Below, piece after piece: positions 47,850 through 61,149 of a stretch of 64,000 nt of DNA. The translations under genes were made by a program, and so were the position numbers. Below the pieces are notes generated by a model. The model searched no databases, was not told the DNA's origin, and saw only the letters and a program-made list of their open reading frames with translations. Source of the DNA: Gerris lacustris (lineage: Eukaryota; Arthropoda; Insecta; Hemiptera; Gerridae); contig OX578276.1 of assembly GCA_951217055.1 (NCBI GenBank), forward strand, positions 72,975,644 through 73,039,643. The letters run 5' to 3'. Within the stretch, counting starts at the first letter, position 1. Every line of letters starts with the position of its first letter.

Positions 47850-48530
47850 TACTACGTTTTTAAATTTTCTGTTGAATCATCATACGTAATGTTGATAATA
47901 TAATTGTCATTGTTATAATATAATGTTAGTGAAAAAAAAACTAGTTCTGAATTTATTTAATTTACATAAATGACAACCATATAGAGAGCTGATCTTAAAC
48001 CTATAAAAGGACAAATCTTTGTCCAACAACGAATCTCGCCAAGACCGAATCTAAACCGTGCTACCAAGTAGGGACAGTAAGAGAAAAAAATGTGTACAAG
48101 TAAAGAAGTACAGATGCAGAAAAATTAAACCTTTACCTAGGACACAAGTGTAAACAAACCTGGGTGTTACACGTCAATTAATTTATTTCGTTGTTTACTT
48201 TTCGCTGTCATTCAATGTTTACCTCAATAAAAAATCACAAATTTGAAACCCGTCAAAATGAAGATTGTAAATAATATGGGATATGTCAAAACAAATAAAA
48301 TAACTTGCGGATTTTTTCGGAACTAACTTTCCATACAGCAAAATTTGCTGAAAACTAATTAAATTCTGCTGAAAGATGGCTAAGAGTATTAAAATAATGC
48401 ATTGTCATCGTGTTCTGAGCTATTCTAAAGTTTCAAATGATTAGCTACTCGGGAAGTTAGTTAAATATTTATTGCAAGATTTGTACTGGACAAACAAACA
48501 AACAAGAAAGCAAGCTAATAAAAACGTGTA
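47850..48530 (-). mobile_element. Family N copy with empty SINE site
   Basis: Termini TACTACGTTTTTA (47850-47862) and TAAAAACGTGTA (48519-48530). It is the inverse of 28473-29382 and lacks the SINE: at 48025-48050 the sequence reads straight through the single target (compare GGAGATCCGTTGTACC at 29196). This copy serves as the pre-insertion state. Confidence 0.75.
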
Positions 48531-49230
48531 AAAAATAATACAATTATGTTCGTTTAATTTAACTCCGCTAAGTACAAGTATACATTGCGTAGAATACATA
48601 TATTTTAATTTTGTATTTTTTCTAACTCCGCCACGTATAAGTAGTTGTTATCGTATATTTTGTAGTGTGATTTTATAATTAATATTTAATAAAATGTGTA
48701 AGGAGATTCGTTCCTACCGGGTGTCCTACGACACCTCACTATTTTTTTAAGGGGAGTAACAGTTTAAATAAGTGTCAAGACGCGTACCAACTTGTCACGT
48801 TGCTAACGTGGTAAGTCATTTTATTAATCGATATAAGTACGTTAAAGTCGGTATAAGTTTAGGAAACAAGAAACAATCAAAATATTGTAAAAGTATATAA
48901 TTTTTTTTTATTCATGAAAAAATGGAAATAATTATAAATAAAGAATGCTTTCAATGATTTTTTTTTTTTTTTTTTTTAAATAATCTGAGGCTTTAACTAA
49001 CATAGGGGCCGATTCTATGTAACTTTGAAGCTCCCTATATTAAGTGATTATAATAAAAAATTAAATAAAAAGTTTCTTACGAAGCCCGCAGAGCAACGTG
49101 AATCTTAAGTTATGTACCTGTTAAACTACAAAATTTGATATTTTTGGTTTGATATATTACAACTCTAAAACTAATGTTGATATCTGTTATACTGAAAGTT
49201 TGAAGCCGGAATCCAAAACAGATTGTCGCC
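48531..49230. other. AT-rich stretch, no gene seen
   Basis: Nothing recognisable except a T-run near 48960-48977. Confidence 0.4.
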
Positions 49231-49236
49231 ATTATT

Positions 49237-49373
49237 AGGTTTGTTCCAACCACTCTTCAAACTGGTTTGAAACTGTCCGACGCATGCGCATCGGACCACA
49301 ATTGATCGTTTTTCGCTAATGCGCATGCGTCGTACAGTTTGGAACTAGTTTGAAGTGTGGTTGGAACAAACCT
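49237..49373. mobile_element. 137-bp MITE with 55-bp TIRs
   Basis: 49237-49291 and 49319-49373 are inverted repeats (50 of 55 pairs), beginning AGGTTTGTTCCAACCAC and ending at an inner GACGCATGCGCAT. ATTATT flanks both sides (49231-49236 and 49374-49379), a likely target duplication. Almost the whole element is stem. Confidence 0.85.
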
Positions 49374-49379
49374 ATTATT

Positions 49380-50480
49380 TACATTTTCATTTTTGGACTG
49401 CTGAAATATCTTTTAATTGACTGAATTTTTGATGGGTGTTTTATCGCTTAATATATTTGATTAAATTTCTATTTCCATTGCAATATTTAGTTGTTTTTTT
49501 TATAATAAATGATACTTTAAGTTTTTTAAATGCTTTAAGAATTTGAATACTTTATTTTTTAGGATCGGCAGGCAAAACCGAGTACCCTTATAATTTCCTG
49601 CGTAAGTCTGTCTTATTGTACCTGTATTCCGAAAGTATATCCAACACAAAACTATTAAGCTTTGCACTTATATTATGTGTAGTAACTTAAACACAGGAAA
49701 AATACAGGCAAGTCCCAAAATACTACGATGTGTAATAATCGCCCCTTATACACAAAGGGTGGACGTTAAAGTGGTGGAAATTTGTAAAGGGAATGCACCT
49801 TTCGGGGTGTTAAATGATTTAGACGCCCTGAGTAAAATTATATAATTGTTTTCGTTTTTGCACCAATTGATCTCTACGCCACGAGTCCTTAAAAAATGCG
49901 TTATTTAAAATCATTTGCAAAAAATAGCAACCATAAATAGATGCTACCACGGCGTAGTTCTGTATTACGCCACTTTACAGACTTGCTATGACATATCCCA
50001 CTAATTTGATAAACACCCCAAGCTTCTATAGTCAGGTTTTATTATTATTACTTTTCACATACATTATGTAATCACATAAATATTTTTTTTGTTTTAAATA
50101 TTTAATTCCAAAAATAAAATGGTCTATAAATTATATTTAGCAACCTTTAATATACCTTGACTTTCTTCATTTTTTGTTTAATGTTATTTTAGTTTTTAGA
50201 TGGTGATCAGGTTTTTTGGCGTGTAAATCAAACAAAAACCTTTCGGCACTCTAGCTCCTCCCTCTAGAGCCACTTTTCGAAATGTTTCGTACCTTTCCAT
50301 CAATTTTTTGTTGAAGTTTGCGCTCAACTAATTTTAATATTTCCATAATTCATCAATATATTTGTGTCTTAATGGAATTCAGAATAGCCATCATAAAATG
50401 GATTTTGCTTGGTTTAAATTATTATTATTCTATTTCTTTGTTTTACCTTATGTTTTATCTGTATGGAATACCTTATTCAC
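49380..50480. other. AT-rich stretch, no gene seen
   Basis: Nothing recognisable. The 87-aa frame at 50318-50581 has no motif and enters the foldback arm. Confidence 0.4.
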
Positions 50481-50488
50481 AATTTATA

Positions 50489-51162
50489 ACTAGGCATCGC
50501 GTGGCTCTATCATTGAAGCGAGCGTATAGTAGTAATAAATATGTATTGAATATTGAAAAAAAAGATTATTGTGAATCATGATGAGTTGATAGATAATGGG
50601 TCTGGTAGTAGTGCAGCGGCTTGTAGTAAGGGAACCACCCCGCATTCTTACTATTCCACTAACCACACATCTCTATTTCAATATTTATAATTGTTATCTC
50701 TTTGCTACAAACAAACTACTGCATGTATCAAATTGAAATTTTGCATGCCTGTTTCAATTGTGCATCAGATGGTGTCTATGAAGTTTTATTATAATCGTTA
50801 CGTTAGAACGTAAGATATCGGTAAAAAGGTTGTTTTCTCTATTTTAAACGTTTAGGCCCGCTTTAATAGTTTTAGCGATCTTTATTAATTCATAGCGGTG
50901 TCGCTGTTGGTTTTACTAAAAAATGTTATTTGAAAAAAATGTTCGTCTCATCGAATAGATGATGATAGAATCTTTTCCCGTCCTGAAATTCCAATTTAAT
51001 TTTTGAACCTCTCGTTTACGCGAGCGTTGCGCGCGAACTCTTGGACGGATCACGCTGTCCAACGAACTTAGCCTGAGTATTAGTAAGAGGATCATGTATA
51101 CCAAATTTCAACTAAATCGGTCAACTTTTACTCACGTTATCGTCACACGCGTGAACGTTACT

Positions 51163-51214
<52 letters not shown>

Positions 51215-51652
51215 CGGAGCATATTTCGTTGAATGTAGGAAGCTCGCTACGCTCGCTTCAATAAACATTTACCCCTACATTTTCCATTTTCATGTAGGTA
51301 GTGTATATAGGGTATATATACATATATTGAGGTTCTCTGAATCTAAAAAAGTAGTTTTTAAAAAATGTCTTTGTGGTTTGTCAACCTGTAACCGCTAAAC
51401 TTTACAACTTATCTATTATATACATCTTCAGAACAATCATACTCCGAAGCTAAATCGATAAAGTAATTATAAGCTCTAAACGTCTGGGCGCTACCCCATA
51501 AACCTCTGAAAATAAGTGGGATTTTTTTTTTTTTTTTTTTTTTTTAAACGGTTGTTATACGGTTATGATTAAAGTTTTTTTTTAAATACACAAAAACTTA
51601 GTTTATTGAAGCGAGCGTAGCGAGCTTCCTACATTCAACGAAATATGCTCCG

Positions 51653-51692
<40 letters not shown>

Positions 51693-52390
51693 AGTAACGT
51701 TTACGCGTGTGATGATAACTTGAGTAAAAGTTGACCGATTTAGTTGAAATTTGGTATACATGTTCCTCTTACTAATACTCAGGCTAAGTTCGTTGGACAG
51801 CGTGATCCGTCCAAGAGTTCGCGCGCAACGCTCGCGTAAACGATAGGTACAAAAATTAAATTGGAATTTCAGGACGGGAAAAGATTCTATCATCATCTAC
51901 TCGATGAGACGAACATTTTTTTCAAATAACATTTTTTACTAAAACCAACAGCGACACCGCTATGACTTAATAAAGATCGCTAAAACTATTAAAGCGGACC
52001 TAAACGTTTATAATAGAGAAAACAACCTTTTTACCGATATCTTTCGTTCTAACAAAACGATTTTAATAAAACTTCATATACACCATCTAATGCACAATTG
52101 AAACAGGTATGCAAAATTTCAACTTGATACAAGCAAAATTCTTTGCATAGTGACGAGATACATTTATAATAATTGTTTAAAAGCTACCGCGGGTGGTGAA
52201 GATCGTTATAGTCGTATAGTGTATGGTTTGTTTAGGAAGTAAAGCTTTGTACCGAGTACCCCCACTCTTCCCTACACTACCCTCTTCCACTTATCTTCAA
52301 CTATGACATTCATCATGATTAATAAATTTCAATATTCAGTATTTCATTGCAATACGCTCGCTGCAATGATAGAGCCACGCGATGCCTAGT
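50489..52390. mobile_element. Family R giant foldback, 1.9 kb
   Basis: Left arm 50489-51266 and right arm 51601-52390 are inverted copies of about 780 bp, from ACTAGGCATCGCGTGGCTCT inward to GAAGCGAGCGTAGCGAGCTT and AATAAAC. Both arms contain a GACA/TGTC tetranucleotide array (51163-51212; 51656-51692) and the GTTCGTTGGACAGCGTGATC block. Divergence is low but visible, and greatest in the outer 250 bp. The 334-bp centre (51267-51600) is a diverged family P relative. No ORF of a transposase is present. Confidence 0.85.
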
Positions 52391-52500
52391 ATAATTCTAC
52401 TCTTACAATGTTTCGATTTCCTAGGGGTAAAATCTAGATTCTGCGATATTGTAAAAAAAAAAAAATGATTTAGCTAAAAACTGAAAAGTAAAGATTCGCC
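52391..52500. other. Spacer, no feature seen
   Basis: A-run near 52455; nothing else. Confidence 0.3.
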
Positions 52501-52504
52501 TGTT

Positions 52505-52720
52505 AAACATTTTGCTTCCGAGCTTACCAAAGGTAACGGAAATTATGTGATCGTTCTGCAAACGAAAATTGTTTATGTCTCCAATTCAAAAAATTCCAAA
52601 ACAGAAATCCGATTTAGATATCGGGGAATATTTTTGGTTCCGTGTCTGTGTGTCGGAAAAATTTTTGCGAACCGATATATCAAAAACTACTCGTCTGATA
52701 TAATTGATATTTGGATGTAC
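52505..52720 (+). repeat. Family Q fragment
   Basis: GCTTCCGAGCTTACCAAAGG, GATCGTTCTGCAAACG, ATTCCAAAACAGAAATCCG and TTTTTGCGAACCGATATATC follow the same order as 53595-53800. Confidence 0.7.
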
Positions 52721-53480
52721 TAAGAAATATGGTAAACAGCCAATCCGCTAAGAATCCGTGTATCGCGGGTCCAGTATTTGGCTATGCAGTGGTTTATACA
52801 GTGAACGTGTGTTTACGTAGTGCAATGTCAGGTGTACAACACCGGTCGATACCTCAACCGGTATATTTAATTTATTAACAACAGAAATTATTAAATAAGG
52901 AAAGAGAGCTATTTATACAGTTATAGCTTATTTTCCACATTAGTTAAATGTGATTGTTTAGTGTAGTTTTACTAATGCCTAATAAACATTATTTAATAAA
53001 TTACTAGTTAATTAAGTAGGTTCAGTTTAACTCTGTATGTATTTATACACTACTTTCATAATTGTCAATATCATAGAATAATCTCTTATTTATTCACCTG
53101 TGACAATTATTTAGAGAAAGTTAATAATTAAGTCCAAATATAATATGTTGACTGAAATAGTATTCAAAATGGTTTTAAGTATGGCATTCACCTGCTTCCT
53201 GTACACGCATGGTGTTATAAATATAAATATGATACGTACATTTATACGTGACTTGATGTATGTACCTTAGGTAAAACACTATTACATACTTTTATGTGAA
53301 GTTTAATTTATTCAATTGATATATAACATAAAGTTATCTACTGTTATAAAGCATTTAAATATTTGTAGATTTTATTATGTTTTATACAACTCCTTTGAAT
53401 TTTTATAAAACTAGGTAATACATCATTGAATTGTTTTACTTTTTTATTCAATTAATTCCGTTCTAATATATCTATTACTA
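52721..53480. other. AT-rich stretch, no gene seen
   Basis: Nothing recognisable. Confidence 0.4.
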
Positions 53481-53482
53481 GT

Positions 53483-54050
53483 AAAAATAGTCTGCCAATG
53501 GGTGTGGCACATAGCTATTTCTCGCATCCTATCACGTATTTCATTGATTTTATGCAATTACAAGCCATTATTGTCTAATATATTTGTTTCCCCGTTTTTG
53601 CTTCCGACCTTACTTAGCTTCCGAAGGTAACGGAAGCTATGTGATTGTTCTGAAGAACGAAGAAATGATATATCTCCGATTTCAAAAACTCCAAGACAGA
53701 AATCCGTTTTAGACATCAAGGAACATTTTTGGTCCCGTGTCTGTCTGTCGGTCTGTCGCTCAATTTTTGCGAACCGCCATATCTTAAAAACTATTTGTCC
53801 AATTTTAATGAAATTTAGTTAGTAGGTCATAATCAGCCCATTGTTGGTCCCATATAAGTTTCAACCTTCTGCGCTTATTTTTTTATCTTCCGCACATGCT
53901 CTCAAACATACATTTATTTACAGCTATATCTATAAAAATAATCATCTGATTTTTATGAAATTTTTATGGTTTGTCGAAAATAGCTTGCAGATAGCAACTG
54001 CCTAATTTCAATCGTCTGCGCACTTTAAATCGTGCTAAATTAATATGTCT
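53483..54050 (+). mobile_element. Family Q copy with inverted interior
   Basis: It starts with the terminus AATAGTCTGCCAATGGGTGT.. and its following about 100 bp (ATTGATTTTATGCAATTACA..TTTCCCCG), as at 13385. At about 53593 it switches to GCTTCCGA..GGTAACGGAAGC and runs the interior backwards to CAATCGTCTGCGCACTTTAA at about 54030. Relative to the 13.4-kb copy, the interior module is flipped behind the same end. Confidence 0.7.
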
Positions 54051-54214
54051 ATGTACTATAAAGCCGCATGGGTAACTGACTCACTGACTGATATTAATGT
54101 TTACCCACTTCCAGAAAAGAGACTTGCGGTTTGAGCCATTCGACGCGCAACGTTCATATTGTGAACCAAAATAACTATACAAAGTTCACTTTTCCCCCTC
54201 CTTCCCCCTTAAAA

Positions 54215-54386
54215 AAAATAAAAATGGCCGACTTGATTTTTAAGCTGTATTGGGGACTTATTGCGGTTAAACGGTAAGTCGAATTGGAAATCGGATAGCA
54301 CAAGCGGTAACTGATTTTAAAAGATCTACAACTTTGGTCCTATGACTTTTTGTCTTATCACCATCGGTTGTATCTTAGATGGTGAT

Positions 54387-54424
<38 letters not shown>

Positions 54425-54520
54425 CCTTTTTGTCTTTGAATGGCCACAGTTTCTATAATAGTTGACCTATTTTATTTCTGATTGAGGCGCTTAAATCTCA
54501 CACTGCTCTTTAAATTGAGT
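54215..54520 (-). repeat. Family W copy with poly-T
   Basis: Inverse of about 12600-12880. At 54389-54424 it carries a 36-base T-run where the 12.6-kb copy has a short A-rich stretch. Confidence 0.7.
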
Positions 54521-55150
54521 ATATTTTATTTCATTAGTTCATCCAATTTGCTGAGAACATGAGAGTAAACGTTTTCCCGATTGCCCTGCCACGTGACCAC
54601 TTTTTTTGGTTTTTAATATTGTGTTGTATATCATTTGAAAGGCCTTGATATGTCATTAAAGCTATTTGATTGGTTTATTTAAAAAAAAAAATTTGTACAC
54701 ATACTTTTATACCGATTTTTAATTTTGTTGTAGGTTAAAGGGTTTAAATTATTTTTTATTATTAGGTTTTTTATTTATATTTATTTACTTGTTTAATTAA
54801 TGCCCTTTTGTATTGTTTGTTTTTTTAAAAATATAATTTTGGTACCTCAAAGTACAGGGGTACAGATGTCAAAGATTACTAAGAACAATTCTGTGCCTGT
54901 TTAAAACAGTAAACTGTTAGGTTAAGCAGACATCTTGCCTACTATATAGTACAAAGACAGCTATATAGGATGTGGTTTTAATTGACAGCTAATAGGTTTC
55001 GTTGGTAGATAAATATATTTATTATTATATGTATTCTATTAACTGGTTCATGCTAGTTTTGGTTCTTTTACCTTTTAATTGACGTGTCTATTCATCTTAA
55101 CCCAATTAAACTCAATTACTATGCTTGATAAGTAATATTTTTAGTAATGC

Positions 55151-55187
<37 letters not shown>

Positions 55188-57270
55188 CTATGAAATAAAA
55201 TATATGTCGTATATATTTATTAGTGCTCAATCCATATTAAACTGAGTTAATTTTCTGCTGGTGCTTTTATTGTCCCGATCAACACATGAGTGAAAGATCA
55301 TTACAGGAAGGGGGATCCAGACATATTACTAGTGTACTCGATGTGTTCATCAGAGTTCAGTGAGGGCTCACCTCACTAGGATTAAAGAAATAAGTAAACA
55401 AATAAAGACCAGGTTTGTTGGTGTTATGACCTAAGTTTCAGGCAACGGAATTGTCATGACGCTAGTTACTCGGCTCCGCCGGTCTCTAAAAATAGTGTTT
55501 GGAGAATATTTTTTTTTTAAGTATTTTAACTTAGCAGGGGTATAAAGTTTACTGACAACCCTTTTATTTTAAACATGTAATGGCCAATTAAATTTTGTTA
55601 CAATATTTATGGCTCTATACTTCGTTACTGACGAAATACCACTTATTTAAAAACAATTTATATCATTTGAAAACAAAAAATTGGAGTTAGTTGACCTTAA
55701 ATCGCTACCCTTTGACCTTAAAACTTCTATAATGTAAGAATGTAACTGCTCGAAATGAAGCATCTAAACTAAATACAGAGTTCAGGTATGTTGATTAGCG
55801 AACTCCGTCATTAAGTATATTATATTCCTATAAGTTTTCTTGTGAGAAAGCTAAAATGTTTTACTCTATGAGCGTAGGGTAATTAGTTTTGGTAAGTAAT
55901 TAGGATTTGCTGATTGGACGTTGCCTGTTGAACAAGAGAAGAAGTGAAAACAATGCAGCCAAGTAGAACGATCCGAGTTTTCCAATTCCTTTCCGGAAAG
56001 CTTAATCAAACTTGAAAGGTAACCGGTAAATCATCGCTATTAGCTTTAAGTTTCAAACTTTTAGCCCAACTGATTGCTCAAGTTGTCTGAAGCTCTTGAT
56101 AATTGAATCAGGAATAAGTTTAATGTTAGCCTGCACTATTTGGTTACTTTAGTTTACTTTGGTAAACCAAGCTCACAGCAAGGCATCAGTTTAGTTTTTT
56201 TTCTCAAAACAGATTAAGAGTAATCAGTGGAATTTCGTTGAAGGGTTTTCTTTTTTAAGTGACCGCTTTAACGTCACTTGGCTATCATAAAAAAATCATG
56301 TTATACTGGTTAACATTATGACTGATAACTTTTCCGATTAAAAATAAATACAGATTTAAAAATAAAAGAGGAAACAATTAACAAACTTAGAGGATAATGG
56401 GCTACAAAAGTAAAACATCAATAAAGTACGTAATATGATGCAAGGAAGCACTTTTTTATTAAAAAATATTCATTAAGTGTTCGACAGGTAGTTGTTTAAA
56501 ATTAATTTTTTATTTCAGCAGGAATTAATTTATTTTACATCAATATCTCGGTACCTAATTTTTTTTCTAAAATAACGACTTGGTATTTAAATATCGTAAT
56601 TAAATAGACTTAATATAAGAATTTTTTCGCGCTTTTGTTGCACAATTTTTCTTTATAAGTACTGCGTATATAAGAACGTAAAATCAAATCCTTATGACAT
56701 TCTTTGCTTACTTCCCAGTTATCTTACTCTCTGTTAACATCGAGGTTAGACTTTAGTTACTCCAAGTAGCAAATTATCTCAAGCTAGATAATATCCTATA
56801 TTGTTTAGATGCCATCTTGCGTCCTTTGTCTTGGGTATCTTTTTTTATTTTTCTTTTTTTTTAAATAAAACAAAACTTTTTTTGTGTTAACGGGTTTGCC
56901 TCAGGCTCTCGACACTGAATTATTGAGTCCTTATCTCTTTGTATAGTTTCCAAAATTCTTTTATATTATAAAATGAACTCTCGTTATCACGCGAGGGGTA
57001 CACCCTTTATAGTAAATTTAGGAAAGGATCAGGAATTATTTATCATCTAAAAACTTTAAATATAATAAATAATACTAAGGTGGTTAACGCCGTTTACTGT
57101 TATACAACATTGCAACAGATATTTAACCTATCCTAAACAAATGATTAGACACATCTCAGAAACAGAATTTTTCCCAGTAAAACTATCGTTTTCCTTTAAA
57201 AAATAACAAAATCGCTACTGCCATTTTGAATTTATTCCAGACATTTTAGTGTTTTTGAGTGCAGTGCCCC
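54521..57270. other. AT-rich stretch, no gene seen
   Basis: It contains a 35-base T homopolymer at 55153-55187. A less AT-rich patch lies at 55265-55490. No coding domain, RNA gene or repeat partner was recognised. Confidence 0.4.
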
Positions 57271-57417
57271 TAAATTAAAAGCTATAATTCATTTATCTAC
57301 TCGCGGCAGCAAAATTAAACATTACTTAACTGTTTTTAGGCTGGAAAGTACTATTTCCCTGATTTGTCATTAAAATATTAAAAACAGGCAGGAAAGTAGT
57401 TAAAACAGTCAGGAAAA

Positions 57418-57469
57418 TACTTTCTCTGCCTAGGCAGGGAAATATTTCCCTGCCTAGGCAGAGAAAGTA
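57418..57469. repeat. Perfect 52-bp palindrome without spacer
   Basis: TACTTTCTCTGCCTAGGCAG continues into its exact complement, centred between 57443 and 57444. GCCTAGGC occurs in each arm. Preceding sequence (57300-57415) repeats CAGGnAAAGTA-like words, so it may be the core of a decayed repeat also hinted at 46835-46965. Confidence 0.9.
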
Positions 57470-58084
57470 ACAGTGTTTACCACTGCGTGTCATAACCTCT
57501 TATTTTGGCAAGAACAGTTTATACTATTATCTCTATCTTATAACATTATATATTATAGTTAAATAAGTAATATTTAATAATAAATAAACGTTTTAATAAT
57601 AAAATAATTTGTCTATATTTGTTAATTCTGTTAAATAAGTTCAATGATTAGTAGATCTTTAATTAAAAAAAAAGTAGAGTCACTGATTAAACTGTAGCGT
57701 CATGTAAACATTGAACATCCATATTATTTTTATTATTGAAGTCTTTCTAGATTAAACTAGCTACTTTTCTTGATGTATCCTAGTTACTTCTTTTCTTTTA
57801 AGCACTAGAACATATCTTTAACACTTTTATTAATTTTATAGTAAAAATATAAATAAATATTTTATATTGCGTGCATTATTCATTCAGAAGTTATGTGTGT
57901 TATAAACTTGTGTTTTGTATTTTGTTGTTATAGATTGAGTTTGCTTTTCACTTATTGTTATTATTCCCGTTTCTTATTTGAACATTAATTTTAGTTAATA
58001 CATATGTTATTATCTTAATTTATATTACACATAGTTATTAACTATGTTATATTAATAAAGATAACATTTTAGCAGCTTCATTTT
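57470..58084. other. AT-rich stretch, no gene seen
   Basis: Nothing recognisable. Confidence 0.4.
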
Positions 58085-58320
58085 TCTTCCGCAAGTAGAT
58101 AAAATATTGTATGCAACAAGGCAGCAAAGGAAACATTTCTGCCTCGTTTATTCATTGCCTGCCTCGGCTTCGCCTCGGCAGTCAAATAGGTAAATTACCT
58201 GCCTCGGCCTCGCCTCGGCAGTTAATTATCATAGCCTGTCCTCGCCTTCGGCTCGGAGGCTAATCTAATCACTCGTCAGTAAAATTCCATTTTGCTGCCT
58301 AGTTACATAAATAACTATTC
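58085..58320. repeat. Family T copy
   Basis: It is bracketed by GATAAAATATTGTATG and CATAAATAACTATT as at 9830-10085. CTCGGCTTCGCCTCGG-type blocks start at 58163, 58203 and 58241 (spacing 40 and 38), slightly looser than the 36-bp spacing of the first copy. Confidence 0.7.
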
Positions 58321-58910
58321 TTGGCATTCGCCTCTGGATGCAAATGTTTCTGAAAATGATAAATTAAATTCTATAATATCGGTTCAAACTTTAGCTCCAC
58401 GCGTCTGCACCACATAGCTTAGACCACAGAGCCTGTTCTTACAAACCCTGTTTGTTTTTATTACTCAGATAACTTCACAACTAGAAAGTCCATTGTAAAC
58501 TCAAAATCCAGTTTTGCACCTTCACAAAACTTTCTATCTATATTATAAACAATGTATATAAAATAATAACACTTTTCAGCATTTTTGAATTAGATTTAAT
58601 CTATTCAGACAAATTTATGGTTTGACACCTATAGCAGATTCTATTTTTCTATTCTTTTTTATTTTAATCCTTTATAAGCATTTTTGTAAATGTGATCCTT
58701 AACACAAAACCTAACCGTATATGAGGGCCAAGTTTCAAATACATTTCCCAAAAAGTTAACCTATCAAAGTAGTGATGTCTACATTGTTACTTTTATTTTC
58801 TTCTGAGTTCTCTCTATCACATTGCCCACGTAACTCCTACGTGAGTGCACATAATTATGATGTTTCATGCCCCATTTAGAATCAGGCCAAGTGTTCAGCA
58901 ATAAAAATAA
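58321..58910. other. AT-rich stretch, no gene seen
   Basis: Nothing recognisable. Confidence 0.4.
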
Positions 58911-58914
58911 AAGA

Positions 58915-59055
58915 GCAGTATTGGCCATGAAAGTAGTAGTGAAGTAGGGTTATGTACTTTGGAAAGACTAGACTTGGCTACAATGTAAATATCACTATTT
59001 TGATGGGCTAAAATTTTTGGTGGGGTGTCTGGAACTTGCCCTTTTTTTCTCGGTT
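58915..59055 (+). repeat. Family S copy 2
   Basis: AGTAGTGAAGTAGGGTTATG, GACTTGGCTACAATGTAAAT and GGTGTCTGGAACTTGCCC match 45195-45320. Confidence 0.6.
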
Positions 59056-59129
59056 AGGTTTTTTGTTTGGGATATCATTCCTTTTTACTCGCCTCAGCAT
59101 CGTGGGCGTCGACTTGGATTTAAAGGGCA

Positions 59130-59195
59130 TTAGTGTGATATTTGAGCCATCCAATCAGAAATAAAATCGGTCAATGATGATGAGTCAATTAGTAA
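59130..59195 (+). repeat. Family W fragment
   Basis: TTAGTGTGATATTTGAGCC then AATAAAATCGGTCAATGATG matches 12600-12655. Confidence 0.5.
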
Positions 59196-59601
59196 CAAAC
59201 TTTCGAACTTTTTAATAAGGCTTGATATTAGGGATTCATTTTTTTAGTGTCCTGAGCTGCTTAAGCTTATTCTATGTTTCAAATTTCTAAACTCTATCTT
59301 AAGAGATAGCAAAGATATGAGAGTGAGATAAACCGGGTAAATTTATTCAAGTAAAAATACACATTATTCCTACTGGAACTTAGCCTTGCACACTGCCGCT
59401 GCCGTACGCTCTGATAAACATTATATTTATTGTAATCAATAATTTTAACCACCTAAGTTTTAAATTGGGCAGAAAATAAATTAAAGTTAAATTTAGAGAA
59501 CAGCCACTATCCTTTTAACGAAATAAAATATTATGCTTTTTTAGAATACATGTATTATTCTTTTAAGGTCTGAAATATTATACCATAACTATATATTTTT
59601 T

Positions 59602-59795
59602 TATCTACGATTGACACGGAATATAAACATTTCATCTCTATCTAGATGCGTAGAAAGTGATTATTTTCGTATTTTTATTCATTGGGCATGCGCGTTCATA
59701 ATTCTTCTTTTTTCCGCCCTAGTGCGGAAAAAAGAGGATTCATTTTTAATTTTTTTTTTTTTGTATTTATTATTAAAATCCAATAATCGTAGATA
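59602..59795. mobile_element. Family U MITE (194 bp)
   Basis: TATCTACGATT at 59602-59612 is inverted at 59785-59795. The 5' half matches 37182-37280. An inner hairpin pairs TTTTTTCCGC with GCGGAAAAAA near 59708-59733. It is followed by a GC-richer stretch to 59925 with its own inverted words (GCATTTTGC/GCAAAATGC). Confidence 0.65.
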
Positions 59796-59929
59796 AAGTA
59801 CGGTACGCACTCGTGCGAAAACTGCATTTTGCTTTGCTCGTGTGGTTTTACTACCCTCGCTGTCGCTCGGATGCACAAACTCCACACTTGCATGCAAAAT
59901 GCTACTTTACGCATTAGACGCGTAATGTA

Positions 59930-61145
59930 CTATTATTAGTCAATCCTTTAGTACAAATTAAGGCTGTGTCAAATTGGAAGCGGACTGAGGTGGTCAACAA
60001 AATGCTGGCAGGTCAGGACAAGATAATGTGAACTATTTTTTTCTTTTTGTACTCAATATTTCTTAATTGTTAATAGATCAGTCCAGTAGTTCCTCCAAAC
60101 GAGATGATTTGTTCGTTTTGAGGCATGCAAGAAAATCGAATATGAGTACATGGAAAATGAATAAGTTCTACGAGTTTTATCTCCTGAGCTGTAAGAAAAT
60201 ACACTCCTGCATTCAATGAATTAATTTATCTTTTTAATCAGTATTTTTTCTAACTCTAGTGCACCTCGAACTTTTTGGAATATACAACTGCTCGTAATTT
60301 TATTTGTAATTTTATTATTTCCATTGAGAAATAGATTGGTCAATCGCAATAGGCAACCTCCTGTTTAACTAGGATGATGCAATATTACAGAGTACAAAAT
60401 CTGCTTCCTGTTTGACTGAGCCTATTATTTTCATGACCATGATAGAATAATTTCTTTTATGATAGGGTAGGAACAATATTATCATACTTAAAGGTAATTA
60501 ATTGCAGAAAGTTATTAATGGTAGGTAAATATATATTAAAATGTATTTCAGTGATCAATCGTTGTTAAAATGTTTCCTTTTATAAAATAGTATTTAAATA
60601 TTTAAAGACGAGGTTGCAGAATTGTTTTACATTGACTTTCTTTTTGATTAGAATCATTTGAATAAATTGTAATTTGTGTCATTTATTTGTTATACAGCAT
60701 GGCTAAAACACTGCAAATTTTATGCATAAGCACAAGATTTTTAAACAATTGAAACAAAGAGCTCAGTGTAGCTGAGTCAGCTGGTGAATGACTATTTGCC
60801 AAATATCTGTGTATACATTGTTTACTCATAATTTGGCGTTAACCCATCTGAAACTCCCTTGTATGACGTAGTCAGGCAGCAAAAGCACAAATAAAAAAAC
60901 AAAAAAAAAAAAAAACAATAAAAACCTTATAATATTGAAATATTTCTGCCATTCTAATATATATAATCTTGTTTGCCAAATTCTGTCTGTATTTTTAGCA
61001 AAGGTTAATGAAAATTTAAGTATAAATTAATAAACTGTCATACAAATTAAATTAATAACAACGTTAATCTGCTCGTTACGCAATTGCATGCTTTTCAATA
61101 TTGTATATATTAAATACACCTTTTTAATTATTTTTGGAATTACTC
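59930..61145. other. AT-rich stretch, no gene seen
   Basis: Nothing recognisable. Confidence 0.4.
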
Positions 61146-61149
61146 TTAA

